A stretch of DNA of 64,000 bases from Prorocentrum cordatum (Eukaryota > Sar > Dinophyceae > Prorocentrales > Prorocentraceae). The position numbers and the translations under genes were made by a program. The notes beneath the pieces were generated by a model. The model did no database searches. It was not told where the DNA came from and was given only the letters and a program-made list of their open reading frames with translations. How positions within the stretch are numbered: position 1 is the first letter of the stretch; each line of letters opens with the position of its first letter. The stretch covers positions 1 through 64,000 of the forward strand of contig CAUYUJ010005658.1 of assembly GCA_963575745.1 (NCBI GenBank), written 5' to 3'. Below are positions 1 to 11,469 of the stretch, one piece after another.

Positions 1-95
1 TCTTGTTGCTGCTGCGCACCTCCTCGTCCTCCTCGTCGTCGTCGTACCCCTCCTCCTCCTCCACCTCCTCCTCCTCCTCCTCCTCCATCTCCTTC
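1..95. repeat. (CTC)n-rich low-complexity tract
   Basis: Imperfect CTC/TCG trinucleotide repeat with pyrimidines on the plus strand, running in from the window edge. No gene is supported between here and about 2300. Confidence 0.85.
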
Positions 96-239
96 TCCTG
101 GTCCTCATTATTTGCCCAATCCTTGTTTGTGGAGAACAAAATTGGATGATTGCTGCGGCACAAAACACCAAACAACTTATGTACGAGCACGGCTTTGCTT
201 CAATCCTGTACGAAAGCATGTATGGCAACGCGGCATCGA

Positions 240-560
240 CCCCATAAGCTGGTGCACTTTGGATGGTAACCTCCGTGTCGCCATAAGCGTGGCGCGATGC
301 CATGGTATGCCATTTGATGCCATGGCACGCGATGCTAGGCTACAGTTTGCGGCGCGATGATATGATATGATTTGCTCTGCTTTGTTACGCTGCGCTATGA
401 TATGCAATGATATGCCATGTTAGGGCCGGTTACGCTTTGCCGTGCTAGGCGATGCTACGCTACCCTATGCCATGCCAGGCCACGCGCAGCTACGCTATCC
501 TACGAGACGAGATCATACGATAGGCCATGTAACGATTGGCTACGCGACCCGTCCTCACCA
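240..560. repeat. Degenerate GCTATG/GCTACG simple-repeat tract
   Basis: Short variants of GATATG, GCTACG, CTATGC and CCATGC recur with no fixed period. ORFs on both strands are by-products of this composition. The stretch 560-1267 holds no supported gene; a segment near 810-860 loosely repeats one near 121-170 (a shared TTTGTGGA and CTGCGGCACAA). Confidence 0.6.
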
Positions 561-1267
561 ATTGAGTCCGCATGACATTCCTACGATATACGCCCCCGAA
601 TAAAACCAGCACCACGGCCTCATGAATACGAATCCCCTCACCAACGAATCCAAGCCCGCATCAGAATCATAACGACGTCATGGAAGAACGCCCTCCATTT
701 GATGTTGCTGCTGCTGGCGCTGCTCCCCTCCTCGCCCTCCTCCACTTTGTCGTCGTCGTCGGCGGCATCCTCCTCCTCATCCTCCTTCCCCTCCCCTTTT
801 TCCCGAAGCTTGGTTTGTGGAAAACCTATATGAACAATTCGCGTGCGCTTCCTGCGGCACAACCACGAAAACGTATAATGTACCATCACGGGTGGCCTTC
901 ACCCCTCCCGTCTCCTCCTCGCCTTCCCCCTCCTCCTCCGCCCCCCTCGGCTGCGCCCGGGGTGCCAGATAACCGCCCCCGAACAAAACCAGCACGACGC
1001 CCTTAAGAAAACCAGCCCCGCCGACCGCCAAGTGAACCACTCTACGGCAGCATGCGCGTTCAGGTGCGCACACCCCGAATAGAACCAGCGCGACGTCTTG
1101 ATGACAACAAATTCCCCCGACATCAATTGAAATCCCGAATAAACAACAAAACGATATCCTGCGGGAGATACCCCCCGATGGCTATATGTCTCTCCGCGTT
1201 CCCCCGACCCTCCTGCCTTCATACTCCCCACTCTCTTGCACCATCGCCGCCCCCTCGGCGCGCCTCG

Positions 1268-1442
1268 CCCCCCCTCCTCCTCCTCCTCCTCCTCCTCCTC
1301 CTCCTCCTCCTCCTCCTCCTCCTCCTCCTCCTCCTCCTCCTCCTCCCTCCTCCCTCCTCCTCCTCCTCCTCTCCTCCTCCTCCTCCTCCTCCTCCTCCTC
1401 CTCCTCCTCCTCCTCCTCCTCCTCCTCCTCCTCCTCCTCCTC

Positions 1443-1474
<32 letters not shown>
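1268..1474. repeat. (CTC)n microsatellite
   Basis: About 200 bp of nearly pure CTC/TCC with a few slips (CTCCCTCC near 1345). It yields poly-Leu, poly-Pro, poly-Ser, poly-Glu and poly-Arg frames, none of which is taken as a gene. From 1475 to 2305 I see no supportable gene; it lies downstream of the 3' end of the minus-strand gene at 2306-4954. Confidence 0.95.
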
Positions 1475-1475
<1 letters not shown>

Positions 1476-2305
1476 GCCGCCACCTGAAGCGTCAAACAAG
1501 TTGGCCCCCCCTTCCCCCTCTACGTCAGCATTGCTTGCCCAAGGACCCCCAAACAAACGCAGGGCGGCATTGACAAAACCAATGCGCCCGAGGTCCCCCC
1601 GCGGTTGCTGCGCAATGGCCTGGTGCCGTTTCCACGATTGTCGGGCGGCTGGCTGTCTCAGGGTAGCCCTGCAACCAAGGCCGCGGTTGTCCTGCGCCGG
1701 TTGCCCCGCGATTGCCCCGCCGCTGTCTTGCGCTCGCCCCGGGCGTCGCGGGCGGGCGCAAAGGGAAGCCGGCCGCAAGGGGCGACCCGCAGGAAACCCA
1801 TGCATGGAACCGGGGGAATCTCAGTCGGGGGCACACTGGCATCCAGCTTGAGTTCGTTAAAAGGGTAGCCCCAATCACCCCAACGTCCCCGAAGGAAAGC
1901 GCAACCCCCAAATAGTGCTCGCACGTCACGGGTCGCAATTACTGGCGCCCCCGCGGCAAGGGATGGGCGGGCCGAGGATTCGCCGCGCTGTCGCCCGCGG
2001 CATCCCGTAGCATCGCGGCCGCCCGCCGCGTTCTCACACGTTCGCCCGTCGCCGCCCGTCGCCCCGGGGCCGTGGGGGGCTGAATTCGCCACTTGCTTCT
2101 CCTCCAAACTGCGCTTGCAACGCAGTGGAGGCGCGGGGCGGCGCGGCGCCGCGCCGACTGCATTCGTCGCAATGGGGGACGTCGACTGCGCAGCCGCAGG
2201 GGGCGAAAGGACTGTTAGAGGCCCACGCAGGCGAACAAGTTTCTTGGCCTGGGGAATGGCAAGGCGGGAGATCGCAAAACAGAAAGCCGGCTGCGTGCAA
2301 GACTT

Positions 2306-4954
2306 TCAACGCGGCTCGCTCTCGTCGCCAGAATCGCCGGCACAGGCCGCCGCCGTCTTCTCCACGCCGTGCGCCTTCAGCGCGGTCGCGCGCCCCTTCC
2401 CGCGAAGGTTCCCGGTCGTGGTCGACTGCAAGACCTCGACGAGCTTGCACAGGTTGCCCTGAAGAACCATGCAGTCGACGTCGGCGAGACAGCCAGCTGC
2501 GTCGCTGCACTACAGGCGCACGTTTTCCGAACCGATCTTGATGGCGGCATGCATGCCAACGCGCTGGCCTCTGGCCACTGTTGCCGACTGGTAAAAGATG
2601 CACGCTAGTTTGCATGGGTTCGGCCCCGAGCAAAATCGCGAGGTGTGAGAGCGAGGAGCGCCCAGACAATGCAAAATGTTACGCACCCCCTGGTAAACCA
2701 CATTCTTCGCCACGAACCCTGAACACCCGCCGTCGGCGTCGCTGCGCAAACCGCCGAAACCACGGAACTGCGAACAAGCGCCCCAAATATCATCCAGGAT
2801 CGCTGCGTCCCCCGCCGAGTTGTGAAAAAGAAATGCATCAGCAGGTCGACGCTGCGCTCGAAGGCATCGGCGTAGTCTCCACCCGGCAGAGTGTCGAGTA
2901 CATTAGACCTCCCAACAAGCAGCAGGCACTCCGACTTGCTCCCGCAGAAAAAAACTCCTCGGCGCACCGGTCAGCTTCGAAATTCACCGCGGCCCCCGCC
3001 GTCTCGTCTGCCGCGGGCACTCGGCCACAAGCCCCCCTGGCCGCCCCCTGCCCTCGGCCGCAGCCCTTCGTCCCCGACAGCACCCCGAGACGCCGCGGGC
3101 CGATGAACTCCGAAGCTGCCCTGTGTCTCCTTCGCTGGTGCTCCGCCGGGCGAGGCCGGGGTCGCGGTTATCCTGGCCGCTCACGAAGCACTCGAGGATC
3201 TCGGCCTCCGAGAGCAAGGACTTGCCCTCGACGCAGGCCGCGCATTCATAGTGCCGCGTGGCGTGTGCAACGAGCACGGCGCGCAGCGCGGTCCTGCAAT
3301 AATTTCTCTGGCCGCACAAAGCATCGCAAGACAAGATGCGCGCTCGCACTCGTTGCAGGACAGGGTCGTCCACCGGGTCGACGCAATGGAGATTGAGCAG
3401 GAGGCAACTGTTCAGAAAAGACACTGGCAGTGGAGGGTCGTAGAGCGGGTGCTCGTAGATCTTCCAGGGGTTCGTCTTCTCCAGGAATTCGACGCATCTC
3501 CCGGCGCTGCTCAAATTCTCCACCAAACATTGGCGAAGGCAGAACGGCTTATCCCGGTCGGAAGACTTCTTGTGCAACTCGAGCAACTTCCGCAACGCGA
3601 CGTCGCTCTGCGCGGCGCCGACAACCACGTCCTGGACATTGTCCCCCCAGGTGCTCCCCCAGAGCTCAGTCATCTCCTCGCCGAGGCCCTCGAAATGCAC
3701 TGGGTGGTGCCAGTCCCGCGCGTTCACGCGAGCCGTGGGCGCGGGCGCCACGGGCGCCTCTGCGGCCGGCTGCGCTTCCGGGCGGTGCTCCGAGCCAGCC
3801 GAGGCCCTCGCGGCCGCGCCGCCGGAAGCCTCTGCGGCGGCGGCCCCCGCGGGGGCGGAACTGGGCTGCGCCCCGGCCAGTGGCAGGTTGTGGCGAAGCC
3901 TGCGGGGGCAGCCTGGCTGGTGGCACCCGCGCCCCCAAGGAGCGCGCGGTCTGGAACACCCCGCGACGCACTGCGTGTCCGGAGCGCCGCACCAGTCAAA
4001 GCGGCAGGGACCTTGCAGAGACCTTGCGGGCGGCCTCTCTTTCCGAATGACGGGATCGCGGCGGCGAGCCCGGCGAGGGCCAGGCGCGCGAGAGGCCTGG
4101 GCGGGGCGAGGGCGGCCGCGAGGCAACCGCCGACGACGCGGCACGCGGCAGGAGGCGCGTGAACGCGGCAGACGACGAGGCAGACCGCGGCGATGGCCAG
4201 GGGCACGCCGGCGCCGCTGGCCCCGCAGCAGACCACGCGCCACAGCGCCGCCAGAGGGACAGGGCGGAAGAGAGCAGCCGCGCCGCCGCGCAGCGTCACC
4301 GACGAACCCATGGCCACGGCCGCAAGGAGCGGCCAGGCAAGCCGCAGCCGCGGAACGAAATGCTCGCGCGGGCAAGGGCCACCGCCGGCTCCTGCGGGGA
4401 GGCCGACCGGCGGGGCGAGGGGCGGCGGCCCGGGAGCGAAGTGCTCGACCGGGCAAGCGCCACCGCCGGCTCCTGCGGGGAAGCCGACCAGCGGGGCGAG
4501 GGGAGGCGGCCCGGGAGCGCAGTGCTCGACCCGGTAAGCGCCACCGCCGGCTCCTGCGGGGAGGCCGACCAGCGGGGCGAGGGGCGGCGGCCCAGGAGCG
4601 CAGTGCTCGACCGGGCAAGCGCCGCCGCCAGCTCTTGCGGGGAGGCCGACCGGCGGGGCGAGGGGAGGCGGCCTGGGAACGAAATGCTCGACCGGGCAAG
4701 CGCCACCGCCGGCTCCTGAGAGGAGGCAGACCAGCGGGGCGAGGAGAGGCGGTGCGGGAGCGAAGTGTTCGACCGGGTAAGCGCCACCGCCGGCTCCTGC
4801 GGGGAGGCCGACCGGCGGGGCGAGGGGAAGCAGCCCGGGAGCAGAGAACTCGACCGGGGCGTGGGCAGTGCTGCAGCGGGTCCTGCCGGCGACCAGGCCG
4901 CCCAGCAAAGCTCCGGCAAAAGCAGCGAGATACAGTAATAAAAAACAGTCCCAT
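2306..4954 (-). CDS. Uncharacterised two-exon protein with 27-residue repeats; exon 2 disrupted
   Basis: I do not recognise the family. Exon 1 (4954-3185) starts at the first ATG after a relict spliced leader (4999-5019) and runs 590 codons. It holds six 81-bp repeats (27 residues, Arg/Pro-rich in this frame), then a protein-like region from about 3740 rich in Cys and His (RDKPFCLRQCLVEN, RILSCDALCGQRNYC). A GTGAGC donor sits at 3184, after ECF. Exon 2 plausibly starts at 3047 after GGGCAG and ends at TGA 2308-2306. Exon 2 needs three repairs: a missing T in the T run at 2948-2954, another at 2825-2829, and an in-frame TAG at 2512-2510 where CAG would restore the frame. The repeats are open in all frames, so the N-terminal frame is uncertain; another frame reads hydrophobic (CFLLLYLAAFAGALLGG) but has no ATG. 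It could be a decaying retroposed gene or a real gene with assembly errors. Confidence 0.55.
4370..4865 (-). repeat. 81-bp tandem repeat, about 6 copies, inside exon 1
   Basis: A unit containing CACCGCCGGCTCCTGCGG recurs at about 4381, 4462, 4542, 4623, 4702 and 4783. The unit is a multiple of three, so expansion keeps the reading frame; each unit gives 27 residues. Confidence 0.85.
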
Positions 4955-4998
4955 CGCGCGCCCGCTCCTATGAATAGAAAGCTGGGCACCACGACAAG

Positions 4999-5019
4999 CT
5001 TGAGCCAAAACGATTACGG
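4999..5019 (-). other. Relict dinoflagellate spliced leader
   Basis: Read on the minus strand this ends in TTTTGGCTCAAG and begins CCGTA. It matches the last 21 nt of the canonical dinoflagellate spliced leader (as I recall it) at 18 positions. It lies 44 nt upstream of the ATG at 4954. Such relics arise when a trans-spliced mRNA is reverse-transcribed and re-inserted. Confidence 0.75.
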
Positions 5020-5184
5020 AGCAATGTGAACCACGCGTTGGCACGTCAATAGAAGAAATGTGAATCGCACTTCGTCTCAGCGCTGTCGAGACATGGGCCG
5101 CCCCCACCCCTTTCCCCTCCCCCTTCCTTCTCCACCTCCGCATATCCGTACTGATACTAATCGTTCTCGTCATCGTTATCGTCC

Positions 5185-5330
5185 TCGTCCTCGTCCTCGT
5201 CGTCGTCGTCGTCGTCATCCTCCGCCTCCTCCGCCTCCTCCTCCTCCTTCTCCTCCTCCTTTTCCTCCTCCTCCTCCTCCTCCTCCTCCTCCTCCTCTTC
5301 CTCCTCCTCCTCCTTATCATCAGCAGCAAC
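5185..5330. repeat. (TCG)n/(CTC)n microsatellite
   Basis: CGT/TCG triplets grade into CTC/CTT triplets, pyrimidine-rich on the plus strand. Confidence 0.9.
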
Positions 5331-5380
5331 ATAATCAACATCACCGTCAACAGCCTCATCAACATAATCAACGTCACCGG

Positions 5381-6620
5381 GTAAAACGAAACGGAGGGGG
5401 GTAAAACGAAACAGGGGGCGAGTAAAACGAAACGGAGGGGGGTAAAACGGAACAAAGGGGGGCACAACGAAACGGAAGGAGGGTAAAACGAAACGGAGGG
5501 GGGCAAAACGAAACGGAGGGGGGTAAAACGAAACGGAAGGAGGGTAAAACGAAACGGCGGAGGGCTAACACGAAACAGAGGGGGATAAAACGAAACGGAG
5601 GGAGGGTAAAACGAAACGGAGATGAGAAAAACGAAACGGAGGGGGTAAGACGAAACGAAGGGAGGGCAAAACGAAACGGCGGGGGGTAAAACGAAACGGA
5701 GGGGTAAACCGAAACGGAGGGAGAGTAAAACGAAACGCAGGGGGGTAAAACGAAGCGGAGGGGGGTAACACGAAACGGAGGGAGGGTAAAACGAAACGGA
5801 GGGGGGTAAAACGAAACGGGGAAGAAAAAAAAACGGGGGGATGGCAAAACGAAACGGAGGTGGGTAAAACGAAACGGAGGGGGGTAAAAACGAAACGGAG
5901 GGAGGGTAAAACGTAACGGAGGGGGGAAAACGAAACGGAGGGGGGTAACACGAAACAAAAGGAGGGTAAAACGAAACGGAGAGGGGTAAAACGAAACGGA
6001 GAGGGGTAAAACGAAACGGAGGGAAGGTAAAACGAAACGTAAGGGTAAAACGAAACGGGAGGGGGGGGGTTAAACGAAACGGAAAGAGGGTAAAACGAAA
6101 CGGAGGGGGGTAACACGAAACGGAGGGGGGGGAAACGAAACGGAAGGAGGGTAAAACGAAACGGAGGGGGATAAAACGAAACGGAGGGGGGTAAAACGAA
6201 ACGGAGGGGATAACGAAACGGAGGGGGCAAAACGAAACGGAATGGGGGGGTATAACGAAACGGAGGGAGGGCAAAACGAAACGGAGGGGGGTAAAACGAA
6301 ACAGAACGGAGGGTAAAACGAAACGGAACGGAGGGAGTGTGAAACGGAACGGAAGATTGTAAGACGGAACGGGAGGAGGGTGCAACGGAACGGAAGGGGT
6401 AACACGGACAAGGGAGGAGGTTGCAACGGAACGAGAGGAAGGTAAAACGGAACGGGGGGAGGGTGAAACGGAGCGGAAAGGGGGTAAACGCAACGGAAAG
6501 AGGGCAAAACGGAACGGGAGGAGGGTAAAACGGAACGGAAGCGAAACGGAACGAGGGGGACGAAGGTAAAACGGAACGGGAGGAGGGTAAAACGAAAGGG
6601 GGAGGGCAAAACGAAAGAAC
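5381..6620. repeat. Minisatellite array, unit GTAAAACGAAACGGAGGGG
   Basis: About 60 head-to-tail copies of a 19-20 bp unit with 1-2 base variation, mostly in the G run. From about 6300 a second variant (AAACGGAACGG plus GAGGAGGGT) takes over. The array is open in several minus-strand frames, which creates a spurious ORF over 1 kb. No gene is inferred. Confidence 0.97.
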
Positions 6621-7080
6621 AAAACAAACAACAAAACGAGCACACGCCGAGCGCACTTACAAAGGCAGCACGCTGGGTAGAAAGACCCCGAGCAGCAACG
6701 AAACAGAACGCAACACCAGCTGGAGTTGCATATTCAAACACACCAAAACCCAACAACGATGCGTCGCTGGCGCCAAAACACAACATACAACAGAACGCAT
6801 CACTCCGAACTCTGATGGGCATCGTTCTCTGGATTCGTTTAAACCAATAACAAAACATGTTTTGAATAAAAAACAAAACAACAAACCAAAACACTCCAAA
6901 CATATAGCGAAACAGCGTGTAGGTCGCGCGCTGAAGTCCACGAGTGTTCCTCGAGAAGTGACAACGAAAGGTGTCACATGTGTCGGGCCCCCTCTTCAAT
7001 AAGGGCTCCTCGAAAAGTGAACACACGACAGTTGTCACGCATGACGGCTATTCATGTTGTTCGCCTTCCTTCTCATCATC
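6621..7080. other. Unique spacer, no gene seen
   Basis: Moderate-GC sequence. Two imperfect direct repeats (CTCGAGAAGTGA near 6950, CTCGAAAAGTGA near 7010) each precede a GTTGTCAC or GTGTCAC motif. No ORF here looks protein-like. Confidence 0.4.
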
Positions 7081-7180
7081 CTACTTTTCCTCCTCATCAC
7101 CATAATCATGATCAACCTGTTCGTCGTCGTCGCCCTCCTCCTCCTCATCATCATCATCATCGTCGCCGTCATCATCCTCG
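7081..7180. repeat. (CTC/ATC)n microsatellite
   Basis: Short imperfect triplet tract of CTC, ATC and GTC. Confidence 0.8.
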
Positions 7181-7199
7181 GGAGGGCCCTAGCCGAAGG

Positions 7200-8930
7200 C
7201 CCCACCGGATCCACCTGACCCCGAAATCCCCCAGATCGCCTCCAGGTCGCGCCAAGACGGTCCACCAGGCGACGGGACGACACGCGAGAGCTCCAGGACT
7301 GCTCAAGAGAGGTTCATGGAGCGCCAAAACAGCCTCAGAGGACGCCGAGACAGTTCCGCTTAACGTCAGAAGGGCCAAGATAGCTTCACGATGGCCTGAA
7401 ACGATTCAAGGTCACCCCACGGCCGCACCTGACGGTTCCAAAAGACACCGCAAAGCAGTTCTGAGGTCACCAAGGGCATACCACAGTCCTCGGCAACAGA
7501 TGGCGACGGCCAAGACGGCCGAAAAAAACGCCCAGAGCGCCCCATGACAGCCCAAGAGAGGCCGATGACAACCCAAGAGAACCCCAAGACAGCCCAATAC
7601 TGCCACAGGACGGCCTAAGGGGCCCAAGACAACCCAAGAATGCCCCAAGAATGGCCCAGGGGCCTCAGACCACCCAAAGAGGCGACCAGACCACTGCGCG
7701 ATTCTTCATAAGGGGTCGGCGGATGTGGCGTAAGCCTGAAGAATCCACGTCCGGAAGTGACGTGTTGCCGGAGGCAGGTCCGCGGATGCTGTAATGCAAT
7801 GGATCCAATGTGTCCAATGCTTGCATAATTCCTACATGTTGCATCATGTTACATTATTATGTGTCCCCCCTACCCCCCCCTGGAATCGCGCCACTTCCAT
7901 CGACCCTCAGGAGGAGGGCCCCTTCTGGGCCTCAAAATCTAGAAAAACCTATGGAAAACCGATGATTTGGGCACCTTGAGCATTTTGGGGATCCAAGAGG
8001 GCGTGAGGACGGTTCAAGATGGTGTCAAGACGGGACAAGACGGCCCCAAGACGGCCCAATATGGCCCCAATAGGGCCCACAAAGCCCCCAAGATTGCCCA
8101 AGAGGGCCCTCAGAGCGCCCACCAGAACGCCGCCAGAGGCCAAAAACATCGACTTTCCTTAAGTTGTTTCAGAGAATTTCGCGTTCTCGCCTTTCCCGGC
8201 TCTCAGAGGCCCATGACGGCCCTAGCAGCCTCCAAAATGGCCCCAAGACAGCCCAAGCAGCACCCAAGGGGGCCCCAAGACGGCCCAAAGAGGCCCCCAA
8301 GACGATCCAAGAGGCCTCCAAGACGGCCCAAGAGCACCCCAAGATGGCCCAAGACGACCCCAAGAGGGCCCCAAGGCGGCCGCGAGCGGCCCCCAAGAAG
8401 TCCCCCGAAGGGGCCAAACGGCTCCAAGCGTCCGCAGACGGCCCAAGACGCCCCCAAGAGGCCCCCCGAAAGACCCGGGAAGCCCCGAAGAAGCCTCCAT
8501 GACCCCCCCAAAAGATTCCGAAATAGCGCCCCAAAACGGCCCAAGACGCCCCCAAAAAAAACCCAAGAGGCTTTCAGGGGTTCTCAAATGCGCCCGAAAA
8601 GCCTTCCAAAAGCCGGCAGAAGTCCCTGAAAGGGGCCCAAGGAGCTCCCAACTCACCACTCCAGGACGTTTCCATATGGATGCCTCGACGATTGCAGGAC
8701 GGCGCGGCAGACCACCGCAGAAGACGACAGGAAACGCCACCGCAGAGGACTACAGGAGACGGCATGCCATTCAAGCCAACATCTGTTTTTCAGGAGGCCC
8801 AAGACGGCCCAAGACGCCCCCAAGAGGCCCCCAGGAGACCCCCAAAACGCCACAGGAAGCCCCCAAGAAGCTTCCAAGAACCCCCCAGGAGGCTTCCAAA
8901 AAGCCCCACAACGGCTGGACTGTACGTGCT
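7200..8930 (+). repeat. Degenerate CCAAGA/GGCCCC repeat tracts
   Basis: Main blocks are at about 7200-7690, 7960-8630 and 8780-8930. Words such as CCCAAGA, GGCCCC and GGCCCAAGA recur without a fixed period and always in this orientation on the plus strand. Reading gives Pro/Lys/Arg-rich frames on plus and Trp/Gly/Leu-rich frames on minus, not taken as genes. Between the blocks (7690-7960, 8640-8780) and from 8930 to 9240 I see no gene. Confidence 0.8.
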
Positions 8931-9239
8931 CCGGACGTGCACCCCGCGAAGCGAGAGGAATCATCTCAGGCGAGGGCAACTGTGCGCTCGGAGTTGCGAC
9001 GAAGTCTCTCTCAGGCCAAACTGGCGACACCAGTCCATGTCAGAGAATGTCGGATCCCAAAGGTGCGAGAATGTCTCGTGCGAAACTGGCAGGGCCATTC
9101 TCGCGCGCAGCATCTGAGAGCGTGCTTTGTTGACGTCTGAAGGTCGGCTAGACGACGTCACGCGCTGATTCTCCGAGCGTGGAGGCGAGGTCTCTGACGC
9201 CAAGCTGGCCCCTGTGGATTGAAAGCACACACTGTAGCA

Positions 9240-9348
9240 GCGGGATGCGGAATCGTCGTCACGTTCGTCGTTATCATCGTCGTCGTGGTCGCGGTCGTCG
9301 TCGTCGCCGTCGTCGTCGTCGTCGTTGTCGCCCTCGTCTTCGGCGCGG

Positions 9349-9393
<45 letters not shown>

Positions 9394-9545
9394 TGTCGTT
9401 GTCGTCGTCGTCGTCGTCGTCGTCGTCGGTGCGTCGTCGTCGTCGTCGGCGCGTCGTCGTCGTCGTCGGTGTGGTGTCGTCGTCGTCGTCGTCGTCATTG
9501 GTGTCGTCGTCGTCGTCACCGGCGTCGTCGTCGTCAGCGTCGTCT
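9240..9545. repeat. (GTC)n / (GTCGCC)n microsatellite
   Basis: About 300 bp of GTC triplets with GCC interspersions, just downstream of the 3' end of the RRM gene. Confidence 0.95.
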
Positions 9546-9640
9546 CGTCGATGCACTGCGGCTGTCGGCGGGCGCACTCCTTCTCCTCCTCCTTCTCTTC
9601 TCTTCCTCCTCCTCCTCATTTTTTTTTGCCGGCTGATTGC

Positions 9641-11305
9641 TCACTGCCTATTGCACCACGCCACGTGGATGGTGCGGCCCGCGCACGCGGTGTCGCTCCA
9701 CTCGTTGATGACCCGCTGCGCTCTGGAAGCGGGCAGCAGCGGGAGAGATGGCGAAGAAAAAGAAGTAGAAAAAAGGGGCCGCAGACCAGGGTGGACAAGG
9801 GTGGCGCCCGCCGGACGCGCAGCAACAAAACGCACGGAGGAAGGATGGGAGGCGAGAGAACAAGAAACTCCGCCTCGCGGCGCGCATACTGAACGACCGC
9901 CTGGCCAGCGAAGCGGCCGCGGCTGTCGCGGAACAGCTGCACACTGGCCACCTGGGCACGTCGCAGACGGACGCGTGGGCAGGGAGGAAAGAGCAGGCAG
10001 GCCACGGGCGACGGCAGGAGGAGGAAGGAGCGCCGCCGGAGGGGCGGGCAAGGGGAGAGGGCTGCCACCTCGCCGGCAGCGGCGAAGTCGCGCTCGAGAT
10101 TGGCGACGGCCGCGTCCCGGGGCAGGTTTGCCACGTAGACGCGCGCAGGCGCACGCGAAGCAGCCGGAGGTGAACGCGACCGAGACGCGTCCTCCGAGGG
10201 CGGCGAAGGTAGATGAAGGCACTGGAGAGAAGAGCGAGAGGGGGGGCGCGGGGGGGCCGGGCCAGGAAGCGACGCGGGCAGGCCCGAGTCGCGCGGTTCG
10301 TGGAAAAGAATCCTGCAGAACTGGCAGGACCTGGCGGCGCCGCGGCGGCGTCGTGGGCGCGGCCGTCAACGCCGGGAGGGGCTGCGCGTTCTGCGGCAGC
10401 TGCGCCGCCGTCTTGTGGAGGCCTGCGGTCTGGCCGGGAGGCGCGAAAGGCCTCGGGGCGACGGGGGGGGGGGGCGCGCGGGGCGCGACTGAGCAGCACG
10501 ATTTGCGCGGAACGCGCGATCGCGGCGAAGCGGGGAAAAAATCGCACGCGGGGGCGCGGCGACAGGGGGGGCAAGGGGGGAGGGGCGCGCAAGGCACGGA
10601 GAAGAAAGGAAAGAAGAGCGACCGCTGAGGCGGATGCTTGACCAAGTGCGCTGGGAGCCACTCCTTGTCGAGGGTCTCCTTGTCCTTCGCCGCGGGGGCC
10701 ACCTGGGATGCGCCGCGTGGAGCGACTGTCAGAAGGCGGGGGCGGGGGGCCGGAATGGCGCTGACAAGGGGCCCTCGTGCGCGAGGGAGGGGCAACGCAC
10801 GCGGAGACTGCGGCGAACGGATGGAGGAGGGGCGTCGGCAGGACAGGTTTCTGCGTGGGGGAGGGGGGAAGAAACGAAAGTGTGTAATGAAACCTGGCCA
10901 CCTTGAGTTGGTCGTTCACGTTCACCGCGACCACGGTGTGGGTGAAAGTGACCGTACTGTTGCGGCTCTGCACGATCACCTTCTTGCCCAACAGCGCCAC
11001 CAAGTCGGAGGTCTGCGTGGGGGGCCCGGTGACACAGTACTCCGCGGGGAGCGTCCAGGGAGTCTTGTCCTTGTGGTAAGCGCCCACTGCGGGGCTGGCG
11101 AGTTGGGCGCGGCCGTCCGCGGCGAGAACGTGCACCTGAAGGGAATGTCTGGGGCGCGCGGTCAGAAGAAAGTAAGGGGGTGGCAGGGCGGTGACGCAGG
11201 TGGCCCTCGAAAGGGTTTTTGGGGGGAGGCCTTCAGTCCGAAGACGCAGACCCCGTCGTCGCCCAAGAACTGGTCCACAGTCGCGCCCAGCACGGCAGCC
11301 GCCAT
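9641..11305 (-). CDS. SR-like RNA-binding protein with C-terminal RRM, seven exons
   Basis: A nuclear RNA-binding or splicing-factor-like role is expected from the domain. Exons on the minus strand: 11305-11231, 11135-10902, 10702-10643, 10429-10331, 10221-10069, 9951-9869, 9722-9641. They total 786 nt, 261 residues and a TGA. All joins keep frame (phases 0,0,0,0,0,2); the first intron is GC-AG and the others GT-AG, with pyrimidine-rich acceptors. Residues 1-103 (MAAAVLGATVDQF...) are of unknown fold. Residues 157-182 are Pro/Ser/Arg-rich with SRSRSPP, an RS-like linker. The RRM spans about 183-261: RNP2-like VYVANLP at 184-190, RNP1-like RGRFAGQAVVQY at 218-229, final strand GRTIHVAWCN. The RRM is split by two introns. 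ATG 11305 is the first in frame and abuts a fragment of repeat R2. Intron sizes are 95-199 nt. The domain is strongly supported; outer exon limits less so. Confidence 0.8.
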
Positions 11306-11310
11306 TGCGT

Positions 11311-11337
11311 CGGATCGGGCTGCATTGGCACGGACAA
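11311..11337. repeat. R2 repeat fragment next to the RRM gene start
   Basis: GTCGGATCGGGCTGCAT...GGCACGGA closely matches the R2 copy near 28213 (about 25 of 27 positions), which suggests the RRM gene's 5' leader was built partly from R2. Confidence 0.5.
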
Positions 11338-11469
11338 AAAAATCCGCCGACCCCCTGGGGTCACGGCGTGTGAGATGCTTCCCCCTCCCCAAACCCCTCC
11401 CCCAGGGGTCTGGTCCGGCCGGTTTGGAAGGGTGGGGGTGGGGGGGGGCAAATCCATCATCCGCTCACT

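Noticed and set aside
1052-1851. Long poly-Leu, poly-Pro, poly-Ser, poly-Glu and poly-Arg ORFs on both strands
   Set aside because: Direct translations of the (CTC)n microsatellite in every frame.
5381-6620. CRISPR-like array
   Set aside because: Units are directly head-to-tail with no unique spacers, in a eukaryotic setting.
2984-6643. A single 1219-codon minus-strand ORF
   Set aside because: Its first half is the minisatellite read in an open frame. Only the part after ATG 4954 is kept as exon 1, and it must end at the donor at 3184.
7366-8740. Trp/Gly/Leu-rich minus-strand ORFs resembling membrane proteins
   Set aside because: Arise from translating the CCAAGA/GGCCCC tract; the same peptide style appears at every such tract.
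9648-11135. A 495-codon single-exon reading of the RRM locus
   Set aside because: The RRM only becomes continuous when six introns are removed; the unspliced ORF changes to nonsense after each exon.
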